The notes beneath the pieces were generated by a model that was not told where the DNA came from, did not search any database, and worked only from the letters and a program-made list of their open reading frames with translations. From assembly GCF_001476655.1 (NCBI RefSeq), contig NZ_LDRT01000041.1, positions 1 through 48,176 on the forward strand: a stretch of DNA of 48,176 nucleotides. The letters run 5' to 3'. The position numbers and the translations under genes were made by a program. Numbering within the stretch: the stretch's first letter is position 1; every line of letters starts with the position of its first letter. This document shows positions 1 to 9,900 of this stretch, piece after piece. Origin of the DNA: Microbacterium testaceum (GTDB taxonomy: Bacteria > Actinomycetota > Actinomycetes > Actinomycetales > Microbacteriaceae).

Positions 1-1451
1 CGGATGCCGCGATCCCGGCGTTCTCGGCCGCACGCTTGGCGGGGTTGCCCGAACGCGACCCCTTCGCCTTCTGCTGCTTGCCACGCTTGCTCGACGCGCC
101 CGGCTTGCCGCCGACGGGGCCCATGCCGGGGATGTTGGGCACACCACCGCGTGCGACCGTCTTCATCATCTTGGCGGCCTGCTCGAAGCGCTGGACCAGC
201 TGGTTGACATCGGTGACGGTCATGCCGGAGCCTCGCGCGATACGCAGGCGCCGCGAGCCGTTGAGGACCTTCGGGTTGCGACGCTCGCCCGGGGTCATCG
301 ACCGGATGATGGCCTCGGTGCGGTCGATCTCGCGCTCGTCGAAGTTCTCGAGCTGCTGCTTCATGTTCCCCATGCCCGGGAGCATCCCGAGCATCTTCTT
401 CATGGAGCCCATCTTCTTCATCTGCTGCATCTGCTCGAGGAAGTCCTCGAGCGTGAAGGTCTCCGTCGCGAGCTTCTCGGCGACCTTCATCGCCTCGGCC
501 TCGTCGAAGGCCTGCTGCGCCTGCTCGATCAGGGTGAGGATGTCACCGAGGTCGAGGATGCGTGATGCCATGCGGTCGGGGTGGAACGGCTCGACGTCGT
601 CGAGACCCTCACCGGTCGACGCGAAGATGATCGGGCGCCCGGTGACGGAAGCCACGGACAGCGCGGCACCACCGCGCGCGTCGCCGTCCAGCTTCGACAG
701 CACGACGCCCGTGAAGTCGACGCCGTCCTGGAACGCCTTGGCCGTGTTCACGGCATCTTGACCGATCATCGCGTCGATGACGAAGAGCACCTCGTCGGGC
801 TGTGTCGCCGTGCGGATGTCGGCGGCCTGCTTCATCAGCTCGGCGTCGACACCGAGTCGGCCGGCGGTGTCGATGATGACGATGTCGTGCTGCTGACGCG
901 TGGCGTAGGCGACACCGTCGCGCGCGACCGTGACCGGGTCGCCGACGCCGTTGCCCGGCTCGGGGGCATAGATCGCGGCCCCGGCGCGCTCGGCGACGAC
1001 CTGCAGCTGGTTGACGGCGTTGGGGCGCTGCAGGTCGCACGCGACGAGGAGCGGGGTGTGGCCGTCCTTCTCGAGCATCTTCGCGAGCTTGCCGGCGAAG
1101 GTGGTCTTTCCCGAGCCCTGGAGTCCGGCGAGCATGATGACCGTCGGCGGGTTCTTGGCGAACTGCAGGCGGCGCTGCTGACCACCCAGGATGCCGATGA
1201 GCTCGTCGTTGACGATCTGCACGACCTGCTGCGCCGGGTTCAGTGCACGGTTGACCTCGTCGCCGAGAGCACGTTCGCGCACTGCCGCGGTGAACTCCTT
1301 GACCACGGGCAGCGCCACGTCGGCGTCGAGCAGGGCCCGGCGGATCTCGCGCACCGTCCCGTCGACATCGGCGGGCGTGAGCTGGCCCTTCTTCCGGAGG
1401 TTGCGGAAGGTCTCTGTGAGCCGGTCGGAGAGGGTGCCGAAAGTCGCCATG
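1..1451 (-). CDS. ffh: Signal recognition particle protein Ffh (3' end outside window)
   Basis: This is the SRP54-type GTPase that binds signal peptides and 4.5S/SRP RNA and delivers ribosomes to FtsY at the membrane. The N domain occupies about residues 1-100. The G domain shows GLQGSGKTT (109-117), DTAGR (194-198) and LSKLDGDARGG (about 251-261). The methionine-rich M domain (MQQMKKMGSMKKMLGM) follows from about 330, then a basic, glycine-rich tail with SKRGKQQKAKGSRSG. The window holds 483 codons and the stop lies beyond base 1. The ATG at 1451 gives the usual MATFGTLSDRL start. A TAAACT -10-like hexamer lies 9 nt before it, so the mRNA may have almost no leader. Its partner ftsY lies 4.6 kb away on the same strand. 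Confidence 0.97.
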
Positions 1452-1502
1452 ATGAGTCGAGTTTACGCGGGACGAGGCACCGCCGCCGCCCCGACGCCAC
1501 GG

Positions 1503-2051
1503 TCAGGCCGTCTCGAGGGCCTCGGCCAGGGTCGCGGGCAACGATCGTCCGGTGGCGTTGCGGTCCGCCCACGCCCAGACGGCCGCGAGCACCGCGGCCG
1601 ACAGCGCCCCGGCGCGCACCTGCGCCGCCAGCGGCGCCACGCCTCCTCGCGCCAGGCGAGCGGCGACCTCGCGCTGCAGATGGAACTGACGCACCGCGCG
1701 GTCGCGGTCGAGCTCGGCGGCGATGCCCATGGCATCCGCGTGGGTGATCGCGAGGGCGAGGGCGTCCGGGGCCAGACCCTCTCCGATCACCGTGAGCGCC
1801 TCTATCGGGTCCGCGCCGTCGCGAAGCAGGCCGATTCCTCGCGCTGACTGCTCATCGAAGCCCGACCAGAGCACATCGCTCTTCGCGGAGAAGTAGTTGA
1901 AGAAGCTCGAGCGGCTCACGCCGGCGCGACGAGTGATGTCCGACACCGAGGTCGCCTCGTACCCGCGTTCGAGGAACAGCTCGCAGGCGGCTTCGGCGAG
2001 GACCTCGCGCGACGACGCCCGGGGTCGCCCGCTCCGGCTCGGTGAGGTCAT
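1503..2051 (-). CDS. TetR/AcrR-family transcriptional regulator
   Basis: A one-domain TetR repressor of about 182 residues. The N-terminal helix-turn-helix reads [20 protein letters not shown] at about residues 35-55, followed by a variable all-helical ligand domain with no recognisable ligand signature. I chose the ATG at 2051 over the in-frame GTG at 2057 because a TAGGCT -10 hexamer sits exactly 6 nt upstream, the leaderless arrangement seen repeatedly in this window. It is divergent from lipB. The 21-bp inverted repeat at 2083-2103 between them is a plausible operator, so it may control itself and lipBA. The ligand is unknown. Confidence 0.88.
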   Translation of the reverse strand: MTSPSRSGRPRASSREVLAEAACELFLERGYEATSVSDITRRAGVSRSSFFNYFSAKSDVLWSGFDEQSARGIGLLRDGADPIEALTVIGEGLAPDALALAITHADAMGIAAELDRDRAVRQFHLQREVAARLARGGVAPLAAQVRAGALSAAVLAAVWAWADRNATGRSLPATLAEALETA

Positions 2052-2057
2052 CACCAC

Positions 2058-2063
2058 AGCCTA
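2058..2063 (-). promoter_or_regulatory. Leaderless -10 element of the tetR gene
   Basis: TAGGCT on the minus strand, followed by 6 nt and then ATG at 2051. The spacing would put the first transcribed base at or next to the start codon. No convincing -35 is seen. Confidence 0.55.
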
Positions 2064-2082
2064 GAAGACCACCTCGCGTGTA

Positions 2083-2103
2083 TTGTTAGACCCCATCCAA
2101 CAA
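2083..2103. promoter_or_regulatory. Inverted repeat, probable TetR operator
   Basis: Arms TTGTTAGA (2083-2090) and TCCAACAA (2096-2103) are inverted copies with one mismatch and a 5-bp centre, and the symmetry extends one base further on each side. It lies between divergent tetR and lipB and overlaps TATTGT (2081-2086), a possible lipB -10 element. Its position fits a repressor site acting on lipB and perhaps on tetR. Function is inferred from position and symmetry. Confidence 0.5.
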
Positions 2104-2117
2104 TGGCGGGAGCGGTC

Positions 2118-2756
2118 ATGCTCGACATCCACCACGCGGGGTTCGCCCCCGACTACGTGCCCTACCTCGACGGCTGGGCCGAGCAACGGCGGGTCCACGC
2201 CGAGGTCGTCTCGGGGCGACGTCCCGACACCCTTCTGCTCCTCGAGCACGAAACCGTCTACACGGCCGGCAAGCGCACCGAGGACCACGAGCGGCCCGAC
2301 GACGGGACCCCGGTGATCGATGTCGACCGTGGCGGCAAGATCACGTGGCACGGTCCCGGCCAACTCGTGGGGTATCCCATCGTGCGGCTGCCCGAACCTG
2401 TCGACGTGGTCGCGCACGTCCGTCGCCTCGAATCCCTCATCATCGCCGCTCTCGCCCCGCTCGGCGTCGACGGCATCCGCGTCCCGGGCCGCAGCGGCGT
2501 CTGGGTCCAGCGACCTCTCGGCCTCGACAAGGTCGCGGCGATCGGCGTCCGCGTCGAGAAAGGAGTGACCATGCACGGCTTCGCCGTCAACTGCGACAAC
2601 ACCCTCTCCGGCTTCCGCCGCATCGTTCCCTGCGGGATCACGGATGCCGGCGTGACGACCGTGAGCGAGGTGATCGGTGCCGACGTCTCCCCGGGCGATC
2701 TCGTGCCCCGCATCGTGGACGTCTTCCGCGCCGAGTACGCGGGGGTGGCGGCATGA
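2118..2756 (+). CDS. lipB: Octanoyltransferase LipB
   Basis: Transfers octanoate from octanoyl-ACP to lipoyl domains of 2-oxoacid dehydrogenases and GcvH, the first step of lipoate synthesis. The family core is present: [17 protein letters not shown] (about 71-87), GRSGVWV (124-130), Lys138 in [10 protein letters not shown], and the acyl-accepting Cys172 in [10 protein letters not shown]. The ATG at 2118 has a GGGAG ribosome site 5 nt upstream. An in-frame ATG at 2103 would add five residues but lies inside the inverted repeat, so I prefer 2118 (212 residues). It overlaps lipA by 4 bp (ATGA), which implies translational coupling. Confidence 0.96.
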   Translation: MLDIHHAGFAPDYVPYLDGWAEQRRVHAEVVSGRRPDTLLLLEHETVYTAGKRTEDHERPDDGTPVIDVDRGGKITWHGPGQLVGYPIVRLPEPVDVVAHVRRLESLIIAALAPLGVDGIRVPGRSGVWVQRPLGLDKVAAIGVRVEKGVTMHGFAVNCDNTLSGFRRIVPCGITDAGVTTVSEVIGADVSPGDLVPRIVDVFRAEYAGVAA

Positions 2757-3787
2757 GCACCTGCGGGACCGGAACGGCCGGGGTCCCGGCATCCACCGCT
2801 CCGAACGGGCGGAAGCTGCTGCGGCTCGAGGTCCGCAACGCCGAGACGCCGATCGAGCGCAAGCCGGACTGGATCAAGACGAAAGCACGGATGGGGCCGG
2901 AATACACGGCCCTGCAGAGCCTCGTGAAGAGCGAGAACCTGCACACGGTATGCCAGGAGGCCGGGTGCCCGAACATCTTCGAGTGCTGGGAGGACCGCGA
3001 GGCGACCTTCCTCATCGGCGGTTCGCAGTGCACACGACGGTGCGACTTCTGTCAGATCGATACCGGCAAGCCCGCCGACTACGACACCGACGAACCTCGT
3101 CGCGTGGCCGAGAGCGTGACGCGGATGCAACTGCGCTACGCCACCGTGACGGGCGTCGCCCGCGACGACCTCCCCGATGAGGGAGCGTGGCTGCACGCCG
3201 AGACGGTGCGGCGCATCCACGCGGACAACCCGGGGACCGGGGTCGAGATCCTCGCCACCGACTTCTCGGGGAACCCCGCCTTGCTCGCGGAGGTCTTCTC
3301 CTCTCGGCCCGAGGTCTTCGCCCACAACGTCGAGACCGTGCCGCGCATCTTCAAGCGCATCCGTCCCGCGTTCCGCTATGAGCGCTCACTGGGCGTGCTG
3401 ACGGCCGCGCGCGACGCCGGGCTCATCACGAAGTCCAATCTCATTCTGGGGATGGGCGAAGAACCGGAGGAAGTCGTACAGGCCCTTCGCGACCTGCACG
3501 AGGCGGGTACGGACATCATCACGATCACCCAGTATCTGCGTCCGACGCCGCGCCATCTCCCCGTGCAGCGGTGGGTCAAGCCCGCCGAGTTCGTCGAGTT
3601 CAAAGAGGAAGCGGAACGCATCGGCTTCCTCGGAGTCCTGGCAGGGCCCCTCGTGCGCTCGTCGTACCGTGCCGGTCGCCTCTGGGCGCAGTCGATGATC
3701 TCCAAGGGCCGCGAGATCCCCCCGCATCTCGGGCACCTCGCGAAAGACATCGCCGCCGCGGACGCAGGGTTCGCGCAGGCGGTCTGA
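2753..3787 (+). CDS. lipA: Lipoyl synthase LipA
   Basis: A radical-SAM enzyme that inserts two sulfur atoms into protein-bound octanoyl groups. The auxiliary cluster cysteines are Cys67, Cys72 and Cys78 ([12 protein letters not shown]). The SAM-binding cluster is CTRRCDFC at Cys93, Cys97 and Cys100. The conserved C-terminal serine motif RSSY (302-305), which ligates the sacrificial cluster, is intact. Its length of 344 residues is normal for actinobacteria. The ATG overlaps the lipB stop, making a lipBA operon that completes endogenous lipoate synthesis. Confidence 0.97.
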   Translation: MSTCGTGTAGVPASTAPNGRKLLRLEVRNAETPIERKPDWIKTKARMGPEYTALQSLVKSENLHTVCQEAGCPNIFECWEDREATFLIGGSQCTRRCDFCQIDTGKPADYDTDEPRRVAESVTRMQLRYATVTGVARDDLPDEGAWLHAETVRRIHADNPGTGVEILATDFSGNPALLAEVFSSRPEVFAHNVETVPRIFKRIRPAFRYERSLGVLTAARDAGLITKSNLILGMGEEPEEVVQALRDLHEAGTDIITITQYLRPTPRHLPVQRWVKPAEFVEFKEEAERIGFLGVLAGPLVRSSYRAGRLWAQSMISKGREIPPHLGHLAKDIAAADAGFAQAV

Positions 3788-3812
3788 TCGCGCGGGACGG
3801 GCGGATAGTAGA

Positions 3813-3837
3813 CCCCTCCGGCGCCCCTGCGGAAGGG
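3813..3837. terminator. Short hairpin after lipA
   Basis: CCCCTCCG and CGGAAGGG form inverted arms with one mismatch, 26 bp after the lipA stop. No T-tract follows, so this is at most a weak terminator or an RNA 3'-end structure. Confidence 0.3.
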
Positions 3838-3919
3838 CACAGTCCCGTCACTCCCTCGGTCTACCGTGTCGCCGGGTCAACAGGCCCGCTCTCGGCATCA
3901 TCGTTCGAAGGGAGTCACG

Positions 3920-5089
3920 GTGGACCCCACCGTTCTCGTCCCCGTCCTCCTCGTGGTCGCGCTCGCGATCTTCTTCGATTTCACCAACGGCTTCCATGAC
4001 ACCGCGAACGCGATGGCGACCTCGGTCGCCACCGGCGCGCTGAAGCCCAAGGTCGCCGTCCTCATCTCCGCCGTCCTGAACCTCGTCGGAGCGTTCCTGT
4101 CGACAGCCGTGGCCAAGACCGTGTCGGAGGGAATCCTCGCCCAGAACGACCGGGGCCTGCCCCAGATCACGGTTCCGATGATCTTCGCCGGTCTCATGGG
4201 GGCGGTGGTCTGGAATCTGCTCACCTGGTGGCTGGGCCTGCCTTCCAGTTCGACACACGCGCTCTTCGGCGGGTTGATCGGCGCGGCGGTCATCGGCGTG
4301 GGCATCCAGGCCGTCGAGTGGGGTGGGGTGCTGTCGAAGATCGTGCTTCCCGCTCTCCTCTCCCCCTTCATCGCGGGGATCGTCGCTCTCTGCGCCACGT
4401 TCCTCGTCTACCGGATCACCCGCATGGCCACCGTGGCCGGCTCATCCCGCGCATTCCGCCACGGCCAGACCATCTCGGCATCCCTCGTGTCGCTCGCGCA
4501 CGGGACCAACGACGCGCAGAAGACCATGGGGGTCATCACCCTCACGCTCATCGTCGCCGGCGCGCAAGAAGCGGGAACCAGCCCGCAGCTCTGGGTGATC
4601 CTCTGCGCCGGGCTCGCCATCGCGCTCGGCACCTACCTGGGCGGCTGGCGGATCATGCGCACCGTCGGCAAGCGCATCACGGATGTGAAGCCCCCGCAGG
4701 GCTTCGCCGCGGAAACGAGCGCCGCGTCGACGATTCTGATCTCGTCGACCCTGGGCTTCCCCCTGTCGACGACGCAGGTGACCTCGGGAGCCGTGATCGG
4801 ATCGGGACTCGGCAAGAGACTCGCCTCCGTCCGGTGGAACGTCGTCACCCGAATCGCTTTCGCGTGGGTGGTGACCCTCCCCGCCGCGGCGATCGTCGGC
4901 GGCGGCGCCGCCTGGGCGGCGTCCGCGGGTCTCGTCGGGCTGATCGGGGTCCTCGTGGTCGGCGTGGCCGTCTGCGCGGGCTTGTTCGTCCTCGCACGCC
5001 GCCGCCCTGTCTCCGCCGACACCGTCAATGACGATTCACTCGACGCGGACCGGCTCGGTGCGCGCCGTCCGCAGGGAGAACCCGCATGA
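3920..5089 (+). CDS. PiT-family inorganic phosphate transporter
   Basis: A low-affinity metal-phosphate symporter in the cytoplasmic membrane, about 389 residues. Both halves of the internally duplicated PiT signature are visible: DFTNGFHDTANAMATSVATG near the N terminus and SLAHGTNDAQKTMGVITL in the middle, with GLPSSSTHALFGG and GFPLSTTQVTSGAVIGSG as the paired re-entrant motifs. About ten hydrophobic segments are seen. I chose the GTG at 3920 because GAAGGGAG lies 5 nt before it; an in-frame ATG at 3866 lacks such a site and would add a polar leader. The stop overlaps the next gene by 4 bp. Confidence 0.94.
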   Translation: MDPTVLVPVLLVVALAIFFDFTNGFHDTANAMATSVATGALKPKVAVLISAVLNLVGAFLSTAVAKTVSEGILAQNDRGLPQITVPMIFAGLMGAVVWNLLTWWLGLPSSSTHALFGGLIGAAVIGVGIQAVEWGGVLSKIVLPALLSPFIAGIVALCATFLVYRITRMATVAGSSRAFRHGQTISASLVSLAHGTNDAQKTMGVITLTLIVAGAQEAGTSPQLWVILCAGLAIALGTYLGGWRIMRTVGKRITDVKPPQGFAAETSAASTILISSTLGFPLSTTQVTSGAVIGSGLGKRLASVRWNVVTRIAFAWVVTLPAAAIVGGGAAWAASAGLVGLIGVLVVGVAVCAGLFVLARRRPVSADTVNDDSLDADRLGARRPQGEPA

Positions 5090-5406
5090 TCGCACCCGTG
5101 CTCCGGTCCGAGATCGGCGGAGTCCTCGCCTCCGAGGGCGGCTCGATCCTTCTGGTCTTCGTCGTCGGGCTCACCGCGAGCCTGGTGATCGTCGGGCTGT
5201 ACGCGCTCGGTATCCGGCTGTTCGCCGTCGGCGCTCCCGACGACGACGTCGTCGACGGGGAGGACCCCGAGGGGCCCACCGCGACCGTCGCCGCCCGGGA
5301 GCGGGCCCGTCCCGTCGCCGCCACCGCCGCGGGGGTCGCCTGCTTCGTCGCGTTCGCCGCGGCCGTCCTGTACGGGATCTATCTCGTCATCCCGCTCTTT
5401 CACTGA
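5086..5406 (+). CDS. Small two-helix membrane protein, PiT partner
   Basis: A 106-residue protein with two predicted membrane spans: about residues 20-48 (starting SILLVFVVGLTASLVIVGLY) and about 82-104 (VACFVAFAAAVLYGIYLVI). An acidic linker (PDDDVVDGEDPEG) separates them. Its ATG overlaps the phosphate transporter stop (ATGA), so the two are probably translated together, and a role as a transporter subunit or regulator is inferred from that coupling only. It converges with the next minus-strand gene after 12 bp. Confidence 0.8.
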   Translation: MIAPVLRSEIGGVLASEGGSILLVFVVGLTASLVIVGLYALGIRLFAVGAPDDDVVDGEDPEGPTATVAARERARPVAATAAGVACFVAFAAAVLYGIYLVIPLFH

Positions 5407-5418
5407 GCGAGGTCGACG

Positions 5419-5919
5419 TCAGTCGGCGCTCGTGACCGATTGCACCGAGCCGTCGGAGGCGAGGTTGACGAGCAGCACATCGTCGGTGGCATCCGGGTCG
5501 AGCGCGTACTCGAGCACCGCGAACGGATCGGTTCCCCCGTGCTCGTCGGCGAGGATCGTCACACTCATCAACTGCATCGACTTGATGACGTCGATGTGGG
5601 TGTCGCCGGACGGGTCGATCAAGAGGTCGTCGATCTCCTCGCCGAGGGTCGCCTGCTGCTGGAGGATGTACTCGGTGACCTCGCTCGTGCGCGAGTCGAG
5701 TTCGCCGACCATGGCGTTGCGCGCCGCGAGGTCGATCGACTCGAGCGCCGAGATCATGGCTGCCGCCACGTCGAGGGCCTCGACGGACACGTCGTCCTGG
5801 TCGGGGGCCGTCAGATCCACGGTCACGCTCTGATCGCCGAATTCGACGTTCTCGGACCAGAAGATCGACCCGTCGGGTCCGGACTCGAGGAGTCCGAAGA
5901 AATCGTGCTCGATCGCCAT
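5419..5919 (-). CDS. DUF2004-like conserved hypothetical protein
   Basis: A soluble acidic protein of 166 residues with no signal peptide or membrane segment. It has an alternating strand/helix appearance (FWSENVEFGDQSVTVDLTA, then DVSVEALDVAAAMISALESI) and resembles proteins annotated DUF2004 in related genera; that assignment is from memory. Acidic residues dominate and no catalytic signature stands out. It is monocistronic, convergent with the phosphate-transport pair and separated from ftsY by a repeat-bearing gap. Function unknown. Confidence 0.8.
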   Translation of the reverse strand: MAIEHDFFGLLESGPDGSIFWSENVEFGDQSVTVDLTAPDQDDVSVEALDVAAAMISALESIDLAARNAMVGELDSRTSEVTEYILQQQATLGEEIDDLLIDPSGDTHIDVIKSMQLMSVTILADEHGGTDPFAVLEYALDPDATDDVLLVNLASDGSVQSVTSAD

Positions 5920-5971
5920 ACCCTTATGAAACCAGTAGGCACCCTCTTCGGGAAGGCGACCCGCCCGGGCC

Positions 5972-6035
5972 GGGTGAGCCCGCGCCGGGCCCGGTGCGGC
6001 CGGGCGACGCCGGGCAGGGTGAGCCCGCGCCGGGC
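5972..6035. repeat. Two direct copies of a 19-bp GC-rich repeat
   Basis: GGGTGAGCCCGCGCCGGGC occurs at 5972-5990 and again at 6017-6035, separated by 26 bp of GGC/CCG-rich sequence. The second copy ends just before the ftsY stop. Both copies contain GCCCGCGCCGGGC, which can fold back on itself. They lie downstream of ftsY and may act in mRNA 3'-end formation. Confidence 0.7.
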
Positions 6036-6036
6036 G

Positions 6037-6909
6037 TCAGTCGACGAGCGACGAGGCGAAGACGTGCGGGGTGAAGCCCGTGAGGTCGTTGATGCCCTCG
6101 CCCTGTCCCAGAAGTTTGACGGGGATGCCCGTGCGTTCCTGAACGGCCAGGACGAAGCCCCCCTTCGCGGAACCGTCGAGCTTCGTCAGCACGAGCCCGG
6201 TCACCCCCGCGCTGTCGAGGAACGCCTGCGCCTGCATGAGGCCGTTCTGACCCGTGGTGGCATCGAGCACGAGGAGGACCTCCGCGATCGGCGCCTGCTT
6301 CTCGATGACGCGTTTGATCTTGCTGAGCTCGTCCATGAGCCCGCCTTTGGTGTGCAGGCGCCCGGCGGTGTCGACCAGCACGATCTCCGTCCCGGTCTCT
6401 TTCGCGTGGGCGACGGTCTGGAAGGCGACGGATGCCGGGTCCTGACCTTCGTGCTGGGGGCGGACGATCGTGGCTCCCCCGCGTTCCGCCCACGTCGCCA
6501 GCTGGTCGACCGCGGCGGCGCGGAAGGTGTCTGCGGCGCCGACGACGACCGTGCGCCCGTATCGCTGCAGGAACTTGGCGAACTTACCGATCGTCGTCGT
6601 CTTGCCGACACCGTTCACGCCCACGACGAGCACGACCGCCGGCCGCTCGGTCAGGCGCAGTGTCGTGTCGAACTTCGCGAAGTGCTCCTCGAGCGTCTCC
6701 TTGAGCATGCGCTGCAGATCGCGGGGGTCGGTGGTGCGGAAGCGCTCGACCTTCTCGCGCAGCTCGTCGATCAGACGCTCGGTGACGTCGGGGCCGAAGT
6801 CGGCTGTGAGCAGCGCGGTCTCGAGGTCGTCCCAGGTCGTCTCGTCGATGGTGGGTTTGACGAACAACCCGCGCAGCGCGCGGCCCAGCGACCAGGAGTT
6901 CTCAGCCAT
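6037..6909 (-). CDS. ftsY: Signal recognition particle receptor FtsY
   Basis: The membrane-associated GTPase that docks Ffh-ribosome complexes onto the translocon. At 290 residues it is a short form: the acidic A domain is missing and the protein starts with an amphipathic segment (WSLGRALRGLFVK) leading straight into the N domain. The G domain has GVNGVGKTT (97-105), DTAGRLHTK (180-188) and TKLDGSAKGG (242-251). The ATG at 6909 is 4 bp downstream of the smc stop and has its own TAAGCT hexamer 6 nt upstream, so it may be expressed separately as a leaderless mRNA as well as by read-through from smc. Confidence 0.96.
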   Translation of the reverse strand: MAENSWSLGRALRGLFVKPTIDETTWDDLETALLTADFGPDVTERLIDELREKVERFRTTDPRDLQRMLKETLEEHFAKFDTTLRLTERPAVVLVVGVNGVGKTTTIGKFAKFLQRYGRTVVVGAADTFRAAAVDQLATWAERGGATIVRPQHEGQDPASVAFQTVAHAKETGTEIVLVDTAGRLHTKGGLMDELSKIKRVIEKQAPIAEVLLVLDATTGQNGLMQAQAFLDSAGVTGLVLTKLDGSAKGGFVLAVQERTGIPVKLLGQGEGINDLTGFTPHVFASSLVD

Positions 6910-6913
6910 TCCC

Positions 6914-9900
6914 TCAGCTTACGGGGGCAGCCTCACGCGCGGCCGCCGCTCGATCACCGACGCGCTGCCCGACGACGGCGGACACCCCGTCCTGCCTCAT
7001 CGATACGCCGTACAGTGCATCGGCGATCTCCATCGTCCGCTTCTGGTGCGTGATGACGATCAGCTGGCTGCTCGAGCGCAGTTTCTCGAAGACCCCGAGG
7101 AGGCGCCCGAGATTCGCGTCGTCGAGAGCGGCCTCGACCTCGTCGAGGATGTAGAACGGGCTCGGACGCGCCGTGAAGATCGACGTGAGAAAAGCGACGG
7201 CGGCGAGAGAACGCTCTCCTCCCGAGAGCAGCGAGAGGCGCTCGATCTTCTTCCCCACGGGACGGACGGAGACCTCGATGCCCGTCGTCAGCGGGTGCTC
7301 CGGATCGGTCAGCGAGATGCTCCCCGCCCCGCCGGGAAAGAGGATGGGGAAGATCTCGGTGAACGCGGCCCGGGTGTCCTCGAAGGCGGCGACGAAGATC
7401 GTCTGCATGCGCTCGTCGAGCTCGGCGATGATCGTCTGGAGGTCTGCGCGTGTCTGCTGCAGGTCGGCGAGTTGTTCGGTGAGGAAGGCGTGGCGCTGCT
7501 CGAGAGCGGCGAACTCCTCGAGCGCCAGCGGATTCACGCGGCCCAGTTGACCGAGCTTGCGCTCGGCGTCTTGCAAGCGGCGCTTCTGACCCGCCCGGTC
7601 GAACGGGGTCTGCTCTCCGTCGACCTCCGTCGGGACGGGCTGGTCCGGACCATATTCCGAGATGAGAATGTCTTCGTCGAGCGCCAACTCGGACTGAACG
7701 CGCTCGAGCAGGCTCGTGACGTGCAGACGCTTCTCATGCATCTGGAGCTCGAGGCCGTGGACGCTCTCGGTCAGGCGCGCGAGCCGCTCCCGAACCTCCG
7801 ACTCCTCGCCTCGCGCGCGAGTGAGATCCGCGGACACGGCGGTCCGCGTCGCCTCCGCCGACGCGAGCTCGACGCGCGCACGACTCACCGACCGGTCGAC
7901 CGAGTCGAGAAGCGCGGGGAGCTGTGCTGCGACATCCGCCGCGATCTCCCGCTGCGCTCGCCGCACGACGGAACGGCGCGCGGCTTCCTCGGCCGCCGCC
8001 CGCTCGCGCTCACGCTGGTTCTCCAGCTCGACGATTCGCGCCTCGCCGGCACGTACCCGCTCCTTGAGCGTCTCGATGTCGAGCCGTGCCCGCATCTCGG
8101 CCTCGCGCACGGACTCGAGCTCGGCCACCAGGCCGTCACGCGCCGAGGCGTCGAGGATCGGGCGCGGAGCCTCGAGGGCGCGCGCGAGAGCCGTCTCGGC
8201 GGCCACCGCCGCGTCTTCGGCTTCGGCGACCGCGACGGAGGTCTGGGCGAGCCCTGCCTCCAGGCGCTCGCACTCGGCGACCGCCGCCTCGTGCCGAACC
8301 GTGACGCGATTGACCTTCTCGGCCTGCGCCGCCAACGCGGCGTCGTGCGCGCGGAGCGTCGCCAGGGTGTCCTTCGTGCGCTGCCGCGCGTCGACGAGGC
8401 CGCGTTGCGCATCGCTCAGAGCTTCCCGGAGCGAGTCGGCCACGACGACGATCTCGGAAAGTCGCTCCACGGCGGCGTCGCGCTCGGCGGCCAGTTCGAG
8501 CCGCGAACGCCCGGCGCCCGATCCCGCGCGCAGCGTGCGCGCGGTCAGGACCTCGCCCGCCCGCGTCACCAGGATCACGCCCTCATCGAGATCCACGAGC
8601 GCCGCTTGCGCGGCATCCAGGTCGCTCACGACGACCACTCGGGACAGGATGCCGAGTATCCCCGGCGGGCCCGTCACGATGTCCACCGCGGGCACGGCCC
8701 CCACCGGCACCGACACCGGTGCCGTGCCGCGCGACGCGTCGGCGACCGCGATCTCGACGACGCCGAGGTCGTCCTCGGTCGCGGTCCGGGCCGTGGCGAA
8801 TGCGGCGGCTGTGTCGTCGACCAGAACGCCCTCGGCGAGGGAGCCGAGCGCCGCGGCGACCGCGGCCTCGTAGCCCGCGGTGACCTTGATGGCGTCCCCC
8901 ACGAGCCCACGGACACCCGGTTGACCCGAGGCGACGAGGTCAGCCGCGGCGTTGCGTACATCGAGCGCGCGCCCCAGAGCCGTCGTCTGCGCGGTCAAGG
9001 CATCGCGCTCGCGCTCTGCGGCGTGAAGACGCTCCCGAAGCTGCGCGACCGAGGTCTCGGCATCGTTGGCGTCGCGCTGGGCCCGCTCGTAGTCCGCTGC
9101 GTGCTCGGCCGAAGCCGCCTCGGGGGCCGCCGCCGGATCCAGGTCCGCCAACGCCTGCTCGGCCTCCGCGCGGCGGAGCAACGCGGCATCCAGAGCGCGT
9201 TGCTGGCGCTCGACGCCCGCGAGCACGGCATCCCGTGTCGAGGCGGCCGAAGAGGCCGCACCCCGCAGGGCGGTGAGCTTCATGTCGTGTTCGGAGACCA
9301 GGGCGCTCTGCGCCGCGATGTCGACGTCGAGGGCGTCGAGGTCGGCGCGTGCGCGAACCACCGCTCGAGCGGCGTCCGCCGCAGCGTCCTGCGCATCTCC
9401 GAGACCCCCGGCGATGTCGTCGATCTCGCTGCGGACGTCGTCGATCATCGACTGCGACACCGTCGGGGCGAAAGCATTCGTGTCCCTGTCGTCGTCGGAC
9501 AGCAGAGCGAGTCGCTGCCCCGCGAGCGTGTACAGGCCGCGGAGGCGCTCCTGGATCTGTTCGAGCGAGAATGCCACGCGTCGTGCACGGTCGACGGCCT
9601 CGGAACGCTGCTCCTCCTCGAGCCGCTCGACGCGATGACGAAGGCCCTCCGCCTGCTCCTGCAGCACGAGGCGCTCGGTGTGACGCTCGTTCTCCGCCCG
9701 CGCCGCGTCCGCGAGCTGCCCGCGCAGTCGCACCAGCTCGTCGGCGAAGAGCCGGGCCTTGGCATCGCGGACGACCGCCGCGATCGTGGCGGCCTCTCGC
9801 GCGATCTCGGCCTGCTTGCCCAAGGGCTTCAGCTGGCGCCGCAGTTCCCCGGCGAGGTCGCTCAGCCGCGTGAGGTTCGTCTCCATCGCCTCGAGCTTGC

